A stretch of 64,000 nucleotides of DNA from Pseudomonadota bacterium. GTDB taxonomy: Bacteria > Pseudomonadota > Alphaproteobacteria > Acetobacterales > Acetobacteraceae. Position numbers and translations under genes: made by a program. The DNA is taken from NCBI GenBank assembly GCA_021845985.1, contig JAJZES010000038.1, positions 62,001-126,000 of the forward strand, given 5' to 3'. This document shows positions 49,420 through 58,409 of this stretch, in pieces. Position 1 is the stretch's first letter. Each line of letters starts with the position of its first letter. The notes beneath the pieces are model-generated. The model searched no databases, had not been told where the DNA came from, and saw nothing but the letters and a program-made list of their open reading frames with translations.

Positions 49420-50645
49420 CGCCCACCGACCGCCCGGCGTTGCGCGCCTTCCTCGACGGTGCCGCGGCGCGCCAGGTGGCGCTGCTCGCCGACCTCGTGC
49501 GCATCCCGACCGACAACCCGCCCGGCGACTGCGCTCCCGCCGCCGAGCGTGTGGCGCGGCTGCTGGAGGGGCTGGGGTTCACCGTCGAGCGCCACCCGGT
49601 CGCGGCCGAGCTGGTGCGCGCGGCGGGGATGCTGTCGGCGACCAATCTCGTCGTCCGGCGGCGCTTTGGCGAGGGCAAGGTGGTGGCGCTGAACGCCCAT
49701 GCCGACGTGGTGCCGCCGGGCGACGGCTGGACCACCGATCCGTACGGCGCCGAAATCCGCGATGGCTGGATGTACGGGCGCGGCGCCGCGGTGTCGAAAT
49801 CCGACATCGCCACCTATGCGTTCGCCATCCTCGCGCTCGATCATGCCGGCGCCGGGCTGCGCGGCAGCGTCGAACTGCATGTCACCTGTGACGAGGAGAC
49901 GGGCGGCGAGATCGGCCCGCGTTTGCTGCTGGAACAGCGGATCACGCGGCCGGATCTGGCGGTCGGCGCCGGGTTTTCGTACGCCGTGGTGAACGCCCAT
50001 AACGGCTGCCTGCATCTCGAGGTCGAGGTCGGCGGACGCTCGGCGCATGCGGCGCGGCCGTGGACCGGCATCGACGCGCTGGCCGGGGCGACGCGCATCC
50101 TGTCGGCGCTCTATGCTTGGCGCGAGGGGCTGGCGGCGCGGCAGTCGGCCATCGCCGGCATTGGCGCGCCGCAACTGACCATCGGTCTGATTGCCGGCGG
50201 CATCAATACCAATGTGGTGCCTGACCGGGTGACCTTCCGGCTCGACCGGCGCATCGTGCCGGAGGAGCAGCCGGAGGCGGTGGAGGCGGAGTTGCGCGGC
50301 CTGATCGCCGCCGCCGCGGCGCAGACGCCCGGCTTGACGGCGACGGTGCGCCGGATTCTGCTGGCGGCGCCGCTGACGCCACTGCCCGGCGGCGCGGCGC
50401 TGAGCGAATTGCTCTGCGCCCATGCCAGCCGGGTGATGGGCGAGACGATTCGCACCGGCGGCGTGCCGCTCTACACCGATGCCCGGCACTATGCCGCCGC
50501 CGGGGTGCCGATCGTGCTCTACGGCGCCGGGCCGCGCAGCATCGAGGAGGCCAACGCCCACCGCGCCGACGAACGGGTGCCGCTGGCCGACCTGCATCGC
50601 GCGACCCAGGCGGTGGCGCTGACCCTGGCCGATCTGCTGCGTTAG
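49416..50645 (+). CDS. M20-family peptidase/deacylase (ArgE/DapE type)
   Basis: The 409-residue protein has VVALNAHADVVPPGDGW (His, Asp), GRGAAVSKSDIATY, HVTCDEETGGEIG (catalytic Glu and ligand) and a dimerisation lid with VGGRSAHAARPWTG. The C-terminus holds TGGVPLYTDARHY. The exact substrate (N-acyl amino acid, dipeptide or carbamoyl compound) is open. The ATG overlaps the upstream amidohydrolase by 4 bp, so the two probably act in sequence. Its end overlaps the convergent cobC gene by 4 bp. Confidence 0.86.
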   Translation: MTPTDRPALRAFLDGAAARQVALLADLVRIPTDNPPGDCAPAAERVARLLEGLGFTVERHPVAAELVRAAGMLSATNLVVRRRFGEGKVVALNAHADVVPPGDGWTTDPYGAEIRDGWMYGRGAAVSKSDIATYAFAILALDHAGAGLRGSVELHVTCDEETGGEIGPRLLLEQRITRPDLAVGAGFSYAVVNAHNGCLHLEVEVGGRSAHAARPWTGIDALAGATRILSALYAWREGLAARQSAIAGIGAPQLTIGLIAGGINTNVVPDRVTFRLDRRIVPEEQPEAVEAELRGLIAAAAAQTPGLTATVRRILLAAPLTPLPGGAALSELLCAHASRVMGETIRTGGVPLYTDARHYAAAGVPIVLYGAGPRSIEEANAHRADERVPLADLHRATQAVALTLADLLR

Positions 50646-51577
50646 AGGGCGGCGGCGAGGCGGGCGAGGCCGTCCGGCGTCGCTGGCAAGCCGAATCGCA
50701 GCGTCCCCGGCCGGTCGGCAAACGCCCGCACCAGAATGCCGGCGCGGCCGAGATCATCGGCCAGATCGTCGCGGCGGCTGTCGGCGAGGCGGAACAGGGT
50801 GGTGCCGCCGCGCACACGCAGCCCGCCGGCGGTCAGGCAGGCATCGAGCGAAGCCGCCTCGGCGGCGAGTTGCCGACCCATCGCCTCGCGCCACGCGCTG
50901 TCGGCCAGGGCGGCGCAGCCGATGGCGATGGCCGGGCCGGACACCGCCCACGGGCCAAGCGCTGCGCGGATCGCCGCCGCTTCCTCTGCCGCCGCCAGGG
51001 CAAACCCGAGTCGCACCCCGGCCAGCCCATAGGCCTTGCCGAACGAGCGCAGCACGATCACGCCAGGGCGCGGCAGATGGGGGGCCAGACTGACCCCGTC
51101 GGCGGCGAAATCGGCGAACGCCTCATCGACGATCAGCCGGCGCGCCGGCAGGGCCAGCACCTCGGCGGCCGGGCGGACCCGGCCATCGGGGTTGTTGGGA
51201 TTGCACAGCACCAGCGTCGCCGCACCCGCGGCGATCTCGGCGCCGGACTGGCGCCACGCATGGGCATGTTCGGCATAGGTCGGGCCGACGACGGCGACCT
51301 GGGCGGCGGGGAACAGGCGGGGCAGGAGCTGGATCAGCGCCTGCGTGCCGGGTGCAGCGGCGACCATCGCCGGGTCGGCAACGCCATAGGCGTGCGCCGC
51401 CGCCGCCTCCAGCGCCGCCACCTCCTCGGGTTCGGGCAGCCGGGCGAACGCCGCGTCGGGCAGGGCGGGAATCGGCCAGGGATGCGGGTTGATGCCGGTC
51501 GAGAGGTCGAGGAACGGCGCCGGCGCCGCCGGCCAGCGCCGCCGCGCCGCGGCCAGCCGGCCGCCATGGGCGATCAT
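50642..51577 (-). CDS. cobC: CobC-type PLP enzyme (L-threonine-O-3-phosphate decarboxylase)
   Basis: The 311-residue class I aminotransferase-fold protein has IAHGGRLAAARRRWP, FLDLSTGINPHPWP (the STGINP signature of CobC/CobD decarboxylases), LCNPNNPDGR, VDEAFADFA and the PLP Lys in RSFGKAYGLAGVRLG. It makes (R)-1-amino-2-propanol phosphate for the cobalamin side chain. It overlaps its upstream neighbour by 4 bp. No other cobalamin gene is in the window. The MttB-like gene 8 kb away would need corrinoid, if it is active. Confidence 0.86.
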   Translation of the reverse strand: MIAHGGRLAAARRRWPAAPAPFLDLSTGINPHPWPIPALPDAAFARLPEPEEVAALEAAAAHAYGVADPAMVAAAPGTQALIQLLPRLFPAAQVAVVGPTYAEHAHAWRQSGAEIAAGAATLVLCNPNNPDGRVRPAAEVLALPARRLIVDEAFADFAADGVSLAPHLPRPGVIVLRSFGKAYGLAGVRLGFALAAAEEAAAIRAALGPWAVSGPAIAIGCAALADSAWREAMGRQLAAEAASLDACLTAGGLRVRGGTTLFRLADSRRDDLADDLGRAGILVRAFADRPGTLRFGLPATPDGLARLAAAL

Positions 51578-52014
51578 CCAAAAAACGTCAGAAACAGCCC
51601 GAGCACCGCCAGCGCGAACACCACCGGGCTGACCACCATCAGCAGCCCGCGCAGCCGCATGACGTTCGCCGGCTTGTCCATGCGGCCGGGATAATAAGCG
51701 ATCAGGTCGTTGTCGTAGTTGGGCGGAAACGCCAGCCGGCTGGTGACGATCGGCCGCACCGTCGGATCGGGGTCGGGCAGTTCGGCGAGCCAGCCTTCGT
51801 TCAGCGGTCCGACGAAGTCGGTGCCGGTCATCTGCACCGGCACCGCCGGCACGCCCTCGCCGCGGACGAGATCAAAGTCCATGATAATGAGTTCGCCGAA
51901 GTCGCAGACGCCGATGCTGCGGCGCACATTGGCGATCTGGCCGCGCACCATGCCGGCGCGCACCGGCGCCAGGCCCCACTGGTCAGGTTTGCGCTTCACC
52001 GCGGCGTCGCTCAA
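51574..52014 (-). CDS. Uncharacterised protein with one C-terminal membrane helix
   Basis: The 146-residue protein is not recognised. The first 115 residues look soluble (RRSIGVCDFGELIIMDFDLV, a YDNDLIAYYPGRMDKP segment). The end is a single hydrophobic helix (GLLMVVSPVVFALAVLGLFL), so the protein is tail-anchored with the bulk in the cytoplasm or periplasm. Its stop overlaps the cobC start by 4 bp, suggesting a shared transcript. Confidence 0.6.
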   Translation of the reverse strand: MSDAAVKRKPDQWGLAPVRAGMVRGQIANVRRSIGVCDFGELIIMDFDLVRGEGVPAVPVQMTGTDFVGPLNEGWLAELPDPDPTVRPIVTSRLAFPPNYDNDLIAYYPGRMDKPANVMRLRGLLMVVSPVVFALAVLGLFLTFFG

Positions 52015-52031
52015 TGCTCATGCGGCGGGTT

Positions 52032-52562
52032 TTAGACCAGCGGCGGCGGATAGTCGATTGCCACCACCTCCAGCTCGGTCAGCCCCGCCGGGGTGCGCAG
52101 CGTCACCGCATCGCCGACCCGCGCGCGCAGCAGGGCGCGGGCGATCGGCGCATAGAGGCTGACCGCGCCGCGCCCGAGATCGGCTTCGTCGGCGCCGAGG
52201 ATGGTGATGCGGCGCGGCGCGTCCTGCGCCGTGATGTAGGTCACGGTGGCGCCGAAAAACACCCGGTCGCGCTGCGTCTGCCGGGCCGGATCGACGATCT
52301 CGGCGGCGTCGAGGCGCTTGGTCAGGAAACGGGCGCGGCGGTCGATCTCGCGCAGCCGCTTCTTGCCATATTGGTAATCGCCGTTCTCCGAGCGGTCGCC
52401 GTTGCCGGCGGCCCAGGAGACGATCTCCACCACTTTCGGCCGCTCGACGCGCAACAGCGCGTGCAGCTCGGCGCGCAGCCGGTCATGGCCATCCTGCGTC
52501 ATATAGTTCGGTGCACCCGGCGGGATCGGCGGGGCGCCAAATTCGTCGTCATCGTCGTCCAA
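52032..52562 (-). CDS. greB: Transcript cleavage factor GreB
   Basis: The 176-residue protein contains the N-terminal coiled coil with NYMTQDGHDRLRAELHALL, the basic GNGDRSENGDYQYGKKRLREIDRRARFL region (cited in parts) and the C-terminal FKBP-like domain (GDAVTLRTPAGLTELEVVAID). These identify a Gre factor, and the acidic tip residues favour GreB. GreB rescues backtracked RNA polymerase. I choose a TTG start at 52562 because GGGAGG lies 4 bases upstream and gives the acidic, Pro-rich N-terminus (LDDDDDEFGAPPIPPG); the ATG at 52502 lacks such a site. Confidence 0.85.
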   Translation of the reverse strand: MDDDDDEFGAPPIPPGAPNYMTQDGHDRLRAELHALLRVERPKVVEIVSWAAGNGDRSENGDYQYGKKRLREIDRRARFLTKRLDAAEIVDPARQTQRDRVFFGATVTYITAQDAPRRITILGADEADLGRGAVSLYAPIARALLRARVGDAVTLRTPAGLTELEVVAIDYPPPLV

Positions 52563-52695
52563 CGTGCCTCCCCCCCGGCCTGCGCCGCGCACCGTCGCGC
52601 CGCCGACAACCGCTTCGCGCGTTCTTGACAGTTCTGCAACCCGACGGTAGCAACCGGCCGCCTTCCGGCAGGGCAACTTGCCGAGGAACGCGCGA

Positions 52696-53028
52696 ATGAG
52701 CGGAACACAGGGCGGCCCAGGCCAGTCGGAGGAACCATCCTTCGAGCAACGGCTGAACGCCGCCCGGCAGCGGCAGCGGCCTGATCCCGCGCCGTCCGCC
52801 GGCCGCGATCTCGGCTCCCCCGGGTCCGCCCTGGGAGTTGGGATGCGGGTGGGGGTGGAGCTGGTTGCAGCACTCGCGGTGGCGGTGGCCATCGGTTGGG
52901 CGCTCGACCGCTGGCTGCACACCATGCCGGTGTTCATCGCGCTGTTCGTGCTGCTGGGGGGCGCGGCCGGGGTGGCCAATGTCTGGCGCCTGATGGGCGC
53001 GGGGCAGCCGCCCGGCCGACGGCACTGA
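52696..53028 (+). CDS. atpI: ATP synthase protein I
   Basis: The 110-residue protein has a hydrophilic N-terminal half and two membrane helices (VGVELVAALAVAVAIGWALD and MPVFIALFVLLGGAAGVANV), with the AtpI_2 pattern ending NVWRLM. It aids assembly of the c-ring. It opens the F0 operon, divergent from greB with a 133-bp gap. GAGGAA precedes the ATG at 52696. Confidence 0.87.
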   Translation: MSGTQGGPGQSEEPSFEQRLNAARQRQRPDPAPSAGRDLGSPGSALGVGMRVGVELVAALAVAVAIGWALDRWLHTMPVFIALFVLLGGAAGVANVWRLMGAGQPPGRRH

Positions 53029-53065
53029 ACCGGGCGACGCAGCCCAGAGGGTGAAGGACAGGACC

Positions 53066-53824
53066 GTGGCGGCCGAAGTGCCATCAATCGACGCCTTGGG
53101 GCAGTTCAAGCTGCATACCGTGCTCGGCCCGATCGGCGGGTCGGTGAACTTTACCCAGTCAAACCTGATGATGGTGGTGGCCGGCGGGCTGCTGCTGGCG
53201 ATGCTGTATGTCGGCGCCCGGCCGCGCGCGGTGGTGCCGGGGCGGCTGCAGGCGCTGGCCGAGCTCAGCTACGACTTCATCTATGGCATGTGCGCCGAAC
53301 AGATCGGCGACGCCGGCAAGAAGTTTTTCCCGCTGGTGTTCACGCTGTTCTTCTTCATCCTGTTCGGCAACGTGCTCGGCCTGTTGCCGTTCAGCTTCAC
53401 CTTCACCAGCCATATCGCGGTGACGGCGGCGCTGGCGATCATGGTCATCGTGCTCGTCACCGTCGTCGCGCTGGCCTATCACGGGCTGCACTTCTTCACC
53501 TATTTCTTCCCCGCCGGGGCGCCCAAGCTGCTGGCGCCGATCATCGTGCCGGTGGAAATCATCTCCTACCTGTCGCGGCCGGTCAGCCTGTCGATCCGTC
53601 TGTTCGCCAACATGGTGGCCGGCCACGTCATGCTGGAGGTGTTCGCCAGCTTCATGGTGATGATGGCGGGGGCGCTTGGCGCCATCGGCGTGATCGGTGC
53701 GGTCGGGCCGCTGGCGCTGAATGTCGCGCTGATCGGTTTCGAACTGCTGGTGGCGTTCCTGCAGGCCTATGTGTTCGCCATCCTGACCTGCATCTACCTG
53801 CACGACGCGGTGCATCTGCACTGA
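53066..53824 (+). CDS. atpB: F0F1 ATP synthase subunit a
   Basis: The 252-residue membrane protein carries the proton half-channels, with SIRLFANMVAGHVMLE (essential Arg) and the C-terminal FELLVAFLQAYVFAILTCIYLHD motif (given in part). GTG at 53066 is chosen because AAGGA sits 7 bases upstream; the GTG at 53051 has its AGAGG directly abutting it. The ORF reads through both starts, so 257 residues are also possible. It follows atpI by 37 bp. Confidence 0.9.
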   Translation: MAAEVPSIDALGQFKLHTVLGPIGGSVNFTQSNLMMVVAGGLLLAMLYVGARPRAVVPGRLQALAELSYDFIYGMCAEQIGDAGKKFFPLVFTLFFFILFGNVLGLLPFSFTFTSHIAVTAALAIMVIVLVTVVALAYHGLHFFTYFFPAGAPKLLAPIIVPVEIISYLSRPVSLSIRLFANMVAGHVMLEVFASFMVMMAGALGAIGVIGAVGPLALNVALIGFELLVAFLQAYVFAILTCIYLHDAVHLH

Positions 53825-53875
53825 CCGCCGGGTTGTCTGCCGTTTCTGCAATCGTTAACTGGAAGGACTGATCCC

Positions 53876-54100
53876 ATGGACGTGGCTGCCGCGAAGGCTC
53901 TCGGAGCCGGCATTGCCGTCATTGCGCTGGCCGGCGTCGGCATCGGCATCGGCAACATCTTCTCCGCGCTGGTCAACAGCGTGGCGCGCAACCCCTCGGC
54001 GCGCGACCAGGTGTTCGGTATCGGCATTCTCGGTTTTGCACTGACCGAGGCGGTGGCGCTGTTCGCGCTGCTGATCGCGTTCCTGATCCTGTTCACCTGA
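53876..54100 (+). CDS. atpE: F0F1 ATP synthase subunit c
   Basis: The 74-residue hairpin protein forms the proton-translocating ring. Two helices flank the polar loop [11 protein letters not shown], and the proton-binding carboxylate is Glu58 in [12 protein letters not shown]. The Gly-rich first helix ([11 protein letters not shown]) is typical. It is 51 bp downstream of atpB and 5 bp upstream of the b' subunit. Confidence 0.95.
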   Translation: MDVAAAKALGAGIAVIALAGVGIGIGNIFSALVNSVARNPSARDQVFGIGILGFALTEAVALFALLIAFLILFT

Positions 54101-54105
54101 TCGCC

Positions 54106-54705
54106 GTGCGCGCGCGCCCTGTCGCTTGCAGAGCGGCCTTCGCCTCGGCTGGCGGCCTCGCTCTTGCCCTGTGCGCCGCCGGCGCCCAGGCGGCGGAGGG
54201 CATGCCGCAGCTCGATTTCGCCAACGAGCTGACGCTGGCGCAGGTCGTCTGGCTGGTGCTGATCTTCCTGGCGCTCTACCTGCTGCTGTCGCGCTGGGCG
54301 CTGCCGATGGTCGGCGCGGTGCTCGAACACCGCGCCGCCACCATCGCCACCGACCTCGACGCGGCGCGGCAGTCCAAGGACGCGGCGGATGCCGCGGTGG
54401 CGGAGCTGACCGCAGCGACGCGCTCGGCGCAGGCGACGGCGACGGCGCAAATCGCCGGCGCCGTGGCAACCGCCAAGGAGGCGGCAGCGGCGCAGGCGGG
54501 CGTGCTGAATGAGCGGCTCGATGCGCAGATCGCCGCGGCGGAGCAGCGCATCGCGGCGGCCCGCGCCGCCGCCCTCGGGGCGCTCGGGCAGGTGGCCGGC
54601 GACACTGCCGAGGCGGTGGTGTCGCGGCTGACCGGCAATACCATCGACCGCGCCATCGTTGCGCGGGCCGTCGCGTCGGCGATGACGGCGCGGCGCGCGG
54701 CTTAG
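54106..54705 (+). CDS. F0F1 ATP synthase subunit b'
   Basis: The 199-residue stator subunit has a cleavable-looking N-terminus (GLALALCAAGAQA), one membrane helix (LAQVVWLVLIFLALYLLLSR) and a long Ala-rich helix for the dimeric stalk. A signal-like N-terminus and position directly after atpE mark it as b' (atpF', often called atpG or atpX in alphaproteobacteria). GTG start with little Shine-Dalgarno sequence, 5 bp after atpE, suggesting coupling. Confidence 0.88.
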   Translation: MRARPVACRAAFASAGGLALALCAAGAQAAEGMPQLDFANELTLAQVVWLVLIFLALYLLLSRWALPMVGAVLEHRAATIATDLDAARQSKDAADAAVAELTAATRSAQATATAQIAGAVATAKEAAAAQAGVLNERLDAQIAAAEQRIAAARAAALGALGQVAGDTAEAVVSRLTGNTIDRAIVARAVASAMTARRAA

Positions 54706-54716
54706 GGGATCGGCCG

Positions 54717-55232
54717 ATGCATCACGAGGCAGGACTGCTCTCCGATCCGCCGTTCTGGGTGGCGGTGGCGTTCGTCATCTTCTTCGTCCTGTTCGGGCGC
54801 AAGATCTGGCAGGTGCTGGTCGCCATGCTGGACAAGCGGACCACGACGGTGCGGGCCGAACTGGCCGAGGCGCAGCGGCTGCGCCACGAAGCCGAGGCAA
54901 TGCTGCGCGATGCCTCGGCCCGCCGTGAGCAGGCGCTGGCCGATGCCAGGACCATGCTCGACAACGCCCAGGCGCAGGCGGCGAAGCTGGCGCAGGACGC
55001 GGCGGCCGAGGCCGAACATGCGGCGCAGCGGCGCGAGCGGATGGCGATGGACCGCATCGCCGCGGCCGAGAAGGCCGCAGTCGATGAGGTGCGCCACTCC
55101 GCCGCCGAGATCGCCACCGTGGCGGCCGAGCAGGCGATCCGCGAAGGCTTGTCGGCCGAGGCGGATGGTCAGTTGATCGACCATGCGATCGGCGGCCTGC
55201 CGGCGGCGCTGGTCGGGCGCCGCGCCGCCTGA
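54717..55232 (+). CDS. atpF: F0F1 ATP synthase subunit b
   Basis: The 171-residue stator subunit has an N-terminal membrane helix (FWVAVAFVIFFVLFGRKIW) and a long charged helix (LAEAQRLRHEAEAMLRDASA) for the peripheral stalk. It forms a heterodimer with b'. It is the last gene of the F0 operon; no F1 genes (atpHAGDC) follow, as is normal in alphaproteobacteria where the operons are split. Confidence 0.92.
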   Translation: MHHEAGLLSDPPFWVAVAFVIFFVLFGRKIWQVLVAMLDKRTTTVRAELAEAQRLRHEAEAMLRDASARREQALADARTMLDNAQAQAAKLAQDAAAEAEHAAQRRERMAMDRIAAAEKAAVDEVRHSAAEIATVAAEQAIREGLSAEADGQLIDHAIGGLPAALVGRRAA

Positions 55233-55879
55233 AATCCCGACTGGCGCGCGGCGGTCACCCTTCGCGGTAGATCGCCGCGCCGCTTGGCGTGCCCCGGCGT
55301 CCTGCGATACGCGGCGCTGCCGAGCATGCTGTTTCCCGATCTACAGCCGCGCCGCGGAATCCGACACGATACGATCGTGTTGCGACCGGCAGACTGCCGC
55401 CCAGTCGTCAATTTAGCCTCAGCCCGGCAAATTACTGCTGGAACCGATGCTGCGGACGGGGTATTGATTCAACACGCATACAAAACGTTCGCTCGCTCAA
55501 CCGTTGCCTTACAAGACACGATGCGTCTGAGCATCTGCATACTGGCCGCGGACTTAGGAGGTGCGATTTGACCATCACGTTGATCTGGCGATCGCCATCG
55601 TGGCTGATGCTCGGCGGGGCAACGGCGGACGCGCCGACCGGCACGATTGCCAATTTCAACAACCCATGCCGGCCCGCATCGGCATGCCGATGGCGGACCG
55701 GCTGGAGCCGGAGACGCGGGTGACGAATACCGCATGGCAGGCAGCGCCTAAGCCGGCTCCCGGGATGCGGCGTCGCTTGGTCGGCTGTCGGTTCGGCAGC
55801 AATCCGGCGGTGCCGCAGGGCAAGGTTGCCGTCGATTCGCTCCGCCGGCCTGCCGCAGCCGATGTCAGGTAGCGGCGTC
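55233..55879. other. Intergenic stretch without a convincing gene
   Basis: This 647-bp stretch between atpF and the GGDEF-EAL gene has lower GC than its surroundings between 55330 and 55570. Short open frames exist, for example from a TTG at 55568 after TTAGGAGG (51 codons), but they show no recognisable product. A perfect 7-bp inverted repeat lies at 55364-55380. It probably holds the promoter of the downstream gene; no RNA gene was recognised. Confidence 0.5.
55364..55380. repeat. Inverted repeat ACACGAT-ACG-ATCGTGT
   Basis: Perfect 7-bp arms with a 3-base centre, inside the low-GC intergenic region before the GGDEF-EAL gene. The form suggests a repressor or activator site. No matching second copy was found in the window. 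Confidence 0.5.
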
Positions 55880-58354
55880 ATGCCCGCATCCGTGGCAGAA
55901 GCAAAGCCGGGCTGGGCGGAGTCGCTGCCGCTCAAGCCGGTGCTGCTGGTCGTCATCGCCACCCTGGCCATCGCCGCCGCCTACACCAGTATGCTGATCG
56001 TCGATCGCCAACGGGCGCTGTCCGGCGTCTCGCGCTACACCACCACCTGGGACGCCAGCCAGTCGCTCACCGAATTGCTGCGGCTGGAAACCACCGTCGC
56101 CGCCTATGCCGTGCCGGGCAGCGGCAGCAGCAAGCCGCAGGTGGATCTGTGGCTGCAGATTGTCGCCAATCGCGCCCGGCTGCTGACCAACGGCCAGGTC
56201 AATGCCGTGCTGGCGCGCGAGCCGAATTTGGCGGCGGCGGTGCGCCGCTTCGTCGCCGCCATCGACCGCGCCACCGTCCTGGCGCAGGACCTCGATGCCC
56301 CCGGCCAGGTCGGCCGCATCCTGTCGCAGCTGACGCCGCTGAACGGACCGATGACGCGGCTGACGGCGCTGGCCAATGTGCTTGGCGCCGCCGATGTCGC
56401 CGCCGACCAGCAGGAGCTGAGCCGCATCCACTGGTTGTTTTCCTCGCTGCTCGGCGGCCTGATCCTGAGCGCCGCCGGTCTGGTGGTGATGCTGCTGCGG
56501 CATAACGATCTGCTGGGTCGGGCGCAGCACGACCTGCGGAAGCTGGCGCGCAATCTGGAGTGTACCGGCCGCGACCTCGCCGCCGCCAACGATGCGGTGG
56601 GCGCGGCCAATGTCGGGCTGCAGCAGCAGAACCTGATCCTGCAGCAGCGCGACCGCGAGCGCCGGGTGCAGACCGAGCGCTTCGACGCGGCGCTGAACAA
56701 TATGTCGCAGGGCCTGTGCATGGTCGATGCCGACGGCAACGTCATCGTCTGCAACCGCCGCTTTGCCGAACTGTTCGGCCTGCCGGTGGAGGGCATCCTG
56801 GCCGGCGACGCGGTGGCCGAGGTAGTGCGGGCGGCAGGGCTGGCCAACGCCGCCGACGCGGCGCTGTTCAACGCCGTCGCGGCGCGCCAGCATGCGTTGG
56901 CGCGGCAGGGCCGGTCCGGCGACTTCTTCTGCGAGGGCGATGACGGGCGGGCGCTGGCGGTGCTGCAGCGGCCGATGCTGGATGGCGGCTGGGTTGCCAC
57001 CTATGAGGACATCACCGAGCGGCGGCGCGTCGATGCGCGCATCCGCCACATGGCGCACCATGACGCGCTGACCAACCTGCCGAACCGGGTGCTGTTCCGC
57101 GAGCGCATGGACGACGCGCTGCGCCTCGCCCGCCACACCGGCGAGGAACCCGCGGTGCTGCTGCTCGACCTTGATTTCTTCAAGGACGTCAACGACACGC
57201 TCGGCCATCCGGCGGGCGATGCGCTGCTCGACATGGTGGCGCAGCGGCTGCGCGCCTGTGTCGGGCGGGAGGATGTGGTGGCGCGACTCGGCGGCGACGA
57301 ATTCGCCGTGCTGCAGATGTCGGCGCCGCGCCGCGCCCACAGCGCCGCCCTGGCCGAACGCATCGTCGGCGTGCTGCAGCAGCCCTATGATCTCGATGGC
57401 CAGTTGGTCACCGTCACCGCCAGCATCGGCATCGCCAGCGCGCCGGCCGATGGGCTCAATCCCGACCAGTTGATGAAGGCCGCCGACATGGCGCTCTATC
57501 GTGCCAAGGCGCGCGGCCGGGCGACGCATTGCTTCTTCGACGCCGACATGGAAGCCGATATCCAGCAGCGCCGGCAGCTCGGCCTCGATCTACGCGAGGC
57601 GCTGATGCGGCAGGATTTCGAGGTGTTCTATCAGCCGATCGTCAATCTGGAAGACGGCGCGCCGACCGGCTTCGAGGCGCTGCTGCGCTGGCGCCATCGT
57701 GAGCACGGGCTGATCCTGCCGGGACGCTTCATCGGGGTGGCCGAGGAGATCGGGCTGATCGGGGCGCTCGGCGAATGGACGCTCAAGCAGGCCTGCCGCG
57801 ATTGCGCCGGCTGGCCCGAAGTGCTGCGCGTCTCGGTCAATCTTTCGCCGCGCCAGTTCAACGGCACCGATCTGGTGCAGGTGGTGCATGAGGCGCTGCT
57901 GGAGGCCGACCTGCCGGCCGAACGGCTGCAGCTTGAAGTCACCGAATCGGTGCTGCTGGCCGACAGCGAGGCCAATGTGGCGATGCTCTACGGCCTGCGC
58001 GCGCTCGGCATCCGCACCGCGCTCGATGATTTCGGCACCGGCTATTCCAGCCTCAGCTATCTGCGCCGCTTCCCGTTCGACAAGATCAAGATCGACCGCT
58101 CCTTCGTCCAGGGCATGGCCGACGATGCCGACGCGCTGGCCATCGTCACCTCGATCGCCGAACTGGCACCCAAGCTCGGCATGGTCACCACCGCCGAGGG
58201 CATCGAGACCAGTCGGGAACTGGAGCAGGTGCGCGCCGCCGGCTGCGCCGAGGGGCAGGGCTATTATTTCGGCCGGCCGATGCGGCTGGCCGATATCGCG
58301 CCGTATCTGGCGGCCGGCCGGCGCATCGTGCAGCCGGTGCGGCTGCGCGCATGA
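55880..58354 (+). CDS. Membrane-bound diguanylate cyclase/phosphodiesterase (PAS-GGDEF-EAL)
   Basis: The 824-residue protein has two membrane helices (VLLVVIATLAIAAAYTSMLI near the N-terminus and LLGGLILSAAGLVVMLL near residue 200) around a periplasmic sensor. A coiled coil and a PAS-like domain follow (ALNNMSQGLCMVDADGNVIV). The GGDEF domain is intact (RLGGDEFAV, residues 471-475), as is the EAL domain (GFEALLRW with Glu599, DDFGTGYSSL). Both synthesis and breakdown of c-di-GMP are possible. ATG at 55880 is chosen; starts at 55862 or 55826 are possible and no start has a clear ribosome site. Confidence 0.9.
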   Translation: MPASVAEAKPGWAESLPLKPVLLVVIATLAIAAAYTSMLIVDRQRALSGVSRYTTTWDASQSLTELLRLETTVAAYAVPGSGSSKPQVDLWLQIVANRARLLTNGQVNAVLAREPNLAAAVRRFVAAIDRATVLAQDLDAPGQVGRILSQLTPLNGPMTRLTALANVLGAADVAADQQELSRIHWLFSSLLGGLILSAAGLVVMLLRHNDLLGRAQHDLRKLARNLECTGRDLAAANDAVGAANVGLQQQNLILQQRDRERRVQTERFDAALNNMSQGLCMVDADGNVIVCNRRFAELFGLPVEGILAGDAVAEVVRAAGLANAADAALFNAVAARQHALARQGRSGDFFCEGDDGRALAVLQRPMLDGGWVATYEDITERRRVDARIRHMAHHDALTNLPNRVLFRERMDDALRLARHTGEEPAVLLLDLDFFKDVNDTLGHPAGDALLDMVAQRLRACVGREDVVARLGGDEFAVLQMSAPRRAHSAALAERIVGVLQQPYDLDGQLVTVTASIGIASAPADGLNPDQLMKAADMALYRAKARGRATHCFFDADMEADIQQRRQLGLDLREALMRQDFEVFYQPIVNLEDGAPTGFEALLRWRHREHGLILPGRFIGVAEEIGLIGALGEWTLKQACRDCAGWPEVLRVSVNLSPRQFNGTDLVQVVHEALLEADLPAERLQLEVTESVLLADSEANVAMLYGLRALGIRTALDDFGTGYSSLSYLRRFPFDKIKIDRSFVQGMADDADALAIVTSIAELAPKLGMVTTAEGIETSRELEQVRAAGCAEGQGYYFGRPMRLADIAPYLAAGRRIVQPVRLRA

Positions 58355-58409
58355 GCGTCGTGCCGGTGCCGCGGCCGACACGCCGCCGGGTGGCGGCCGC
58401 GGCGCGACG

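Noticed and set aside
55561-55872. Possible small gene of 103 codons after AGGAGG
   Set aside because: No recognisable protein features; competing frames share the same ribosome-like site and none has coding character I can defend.
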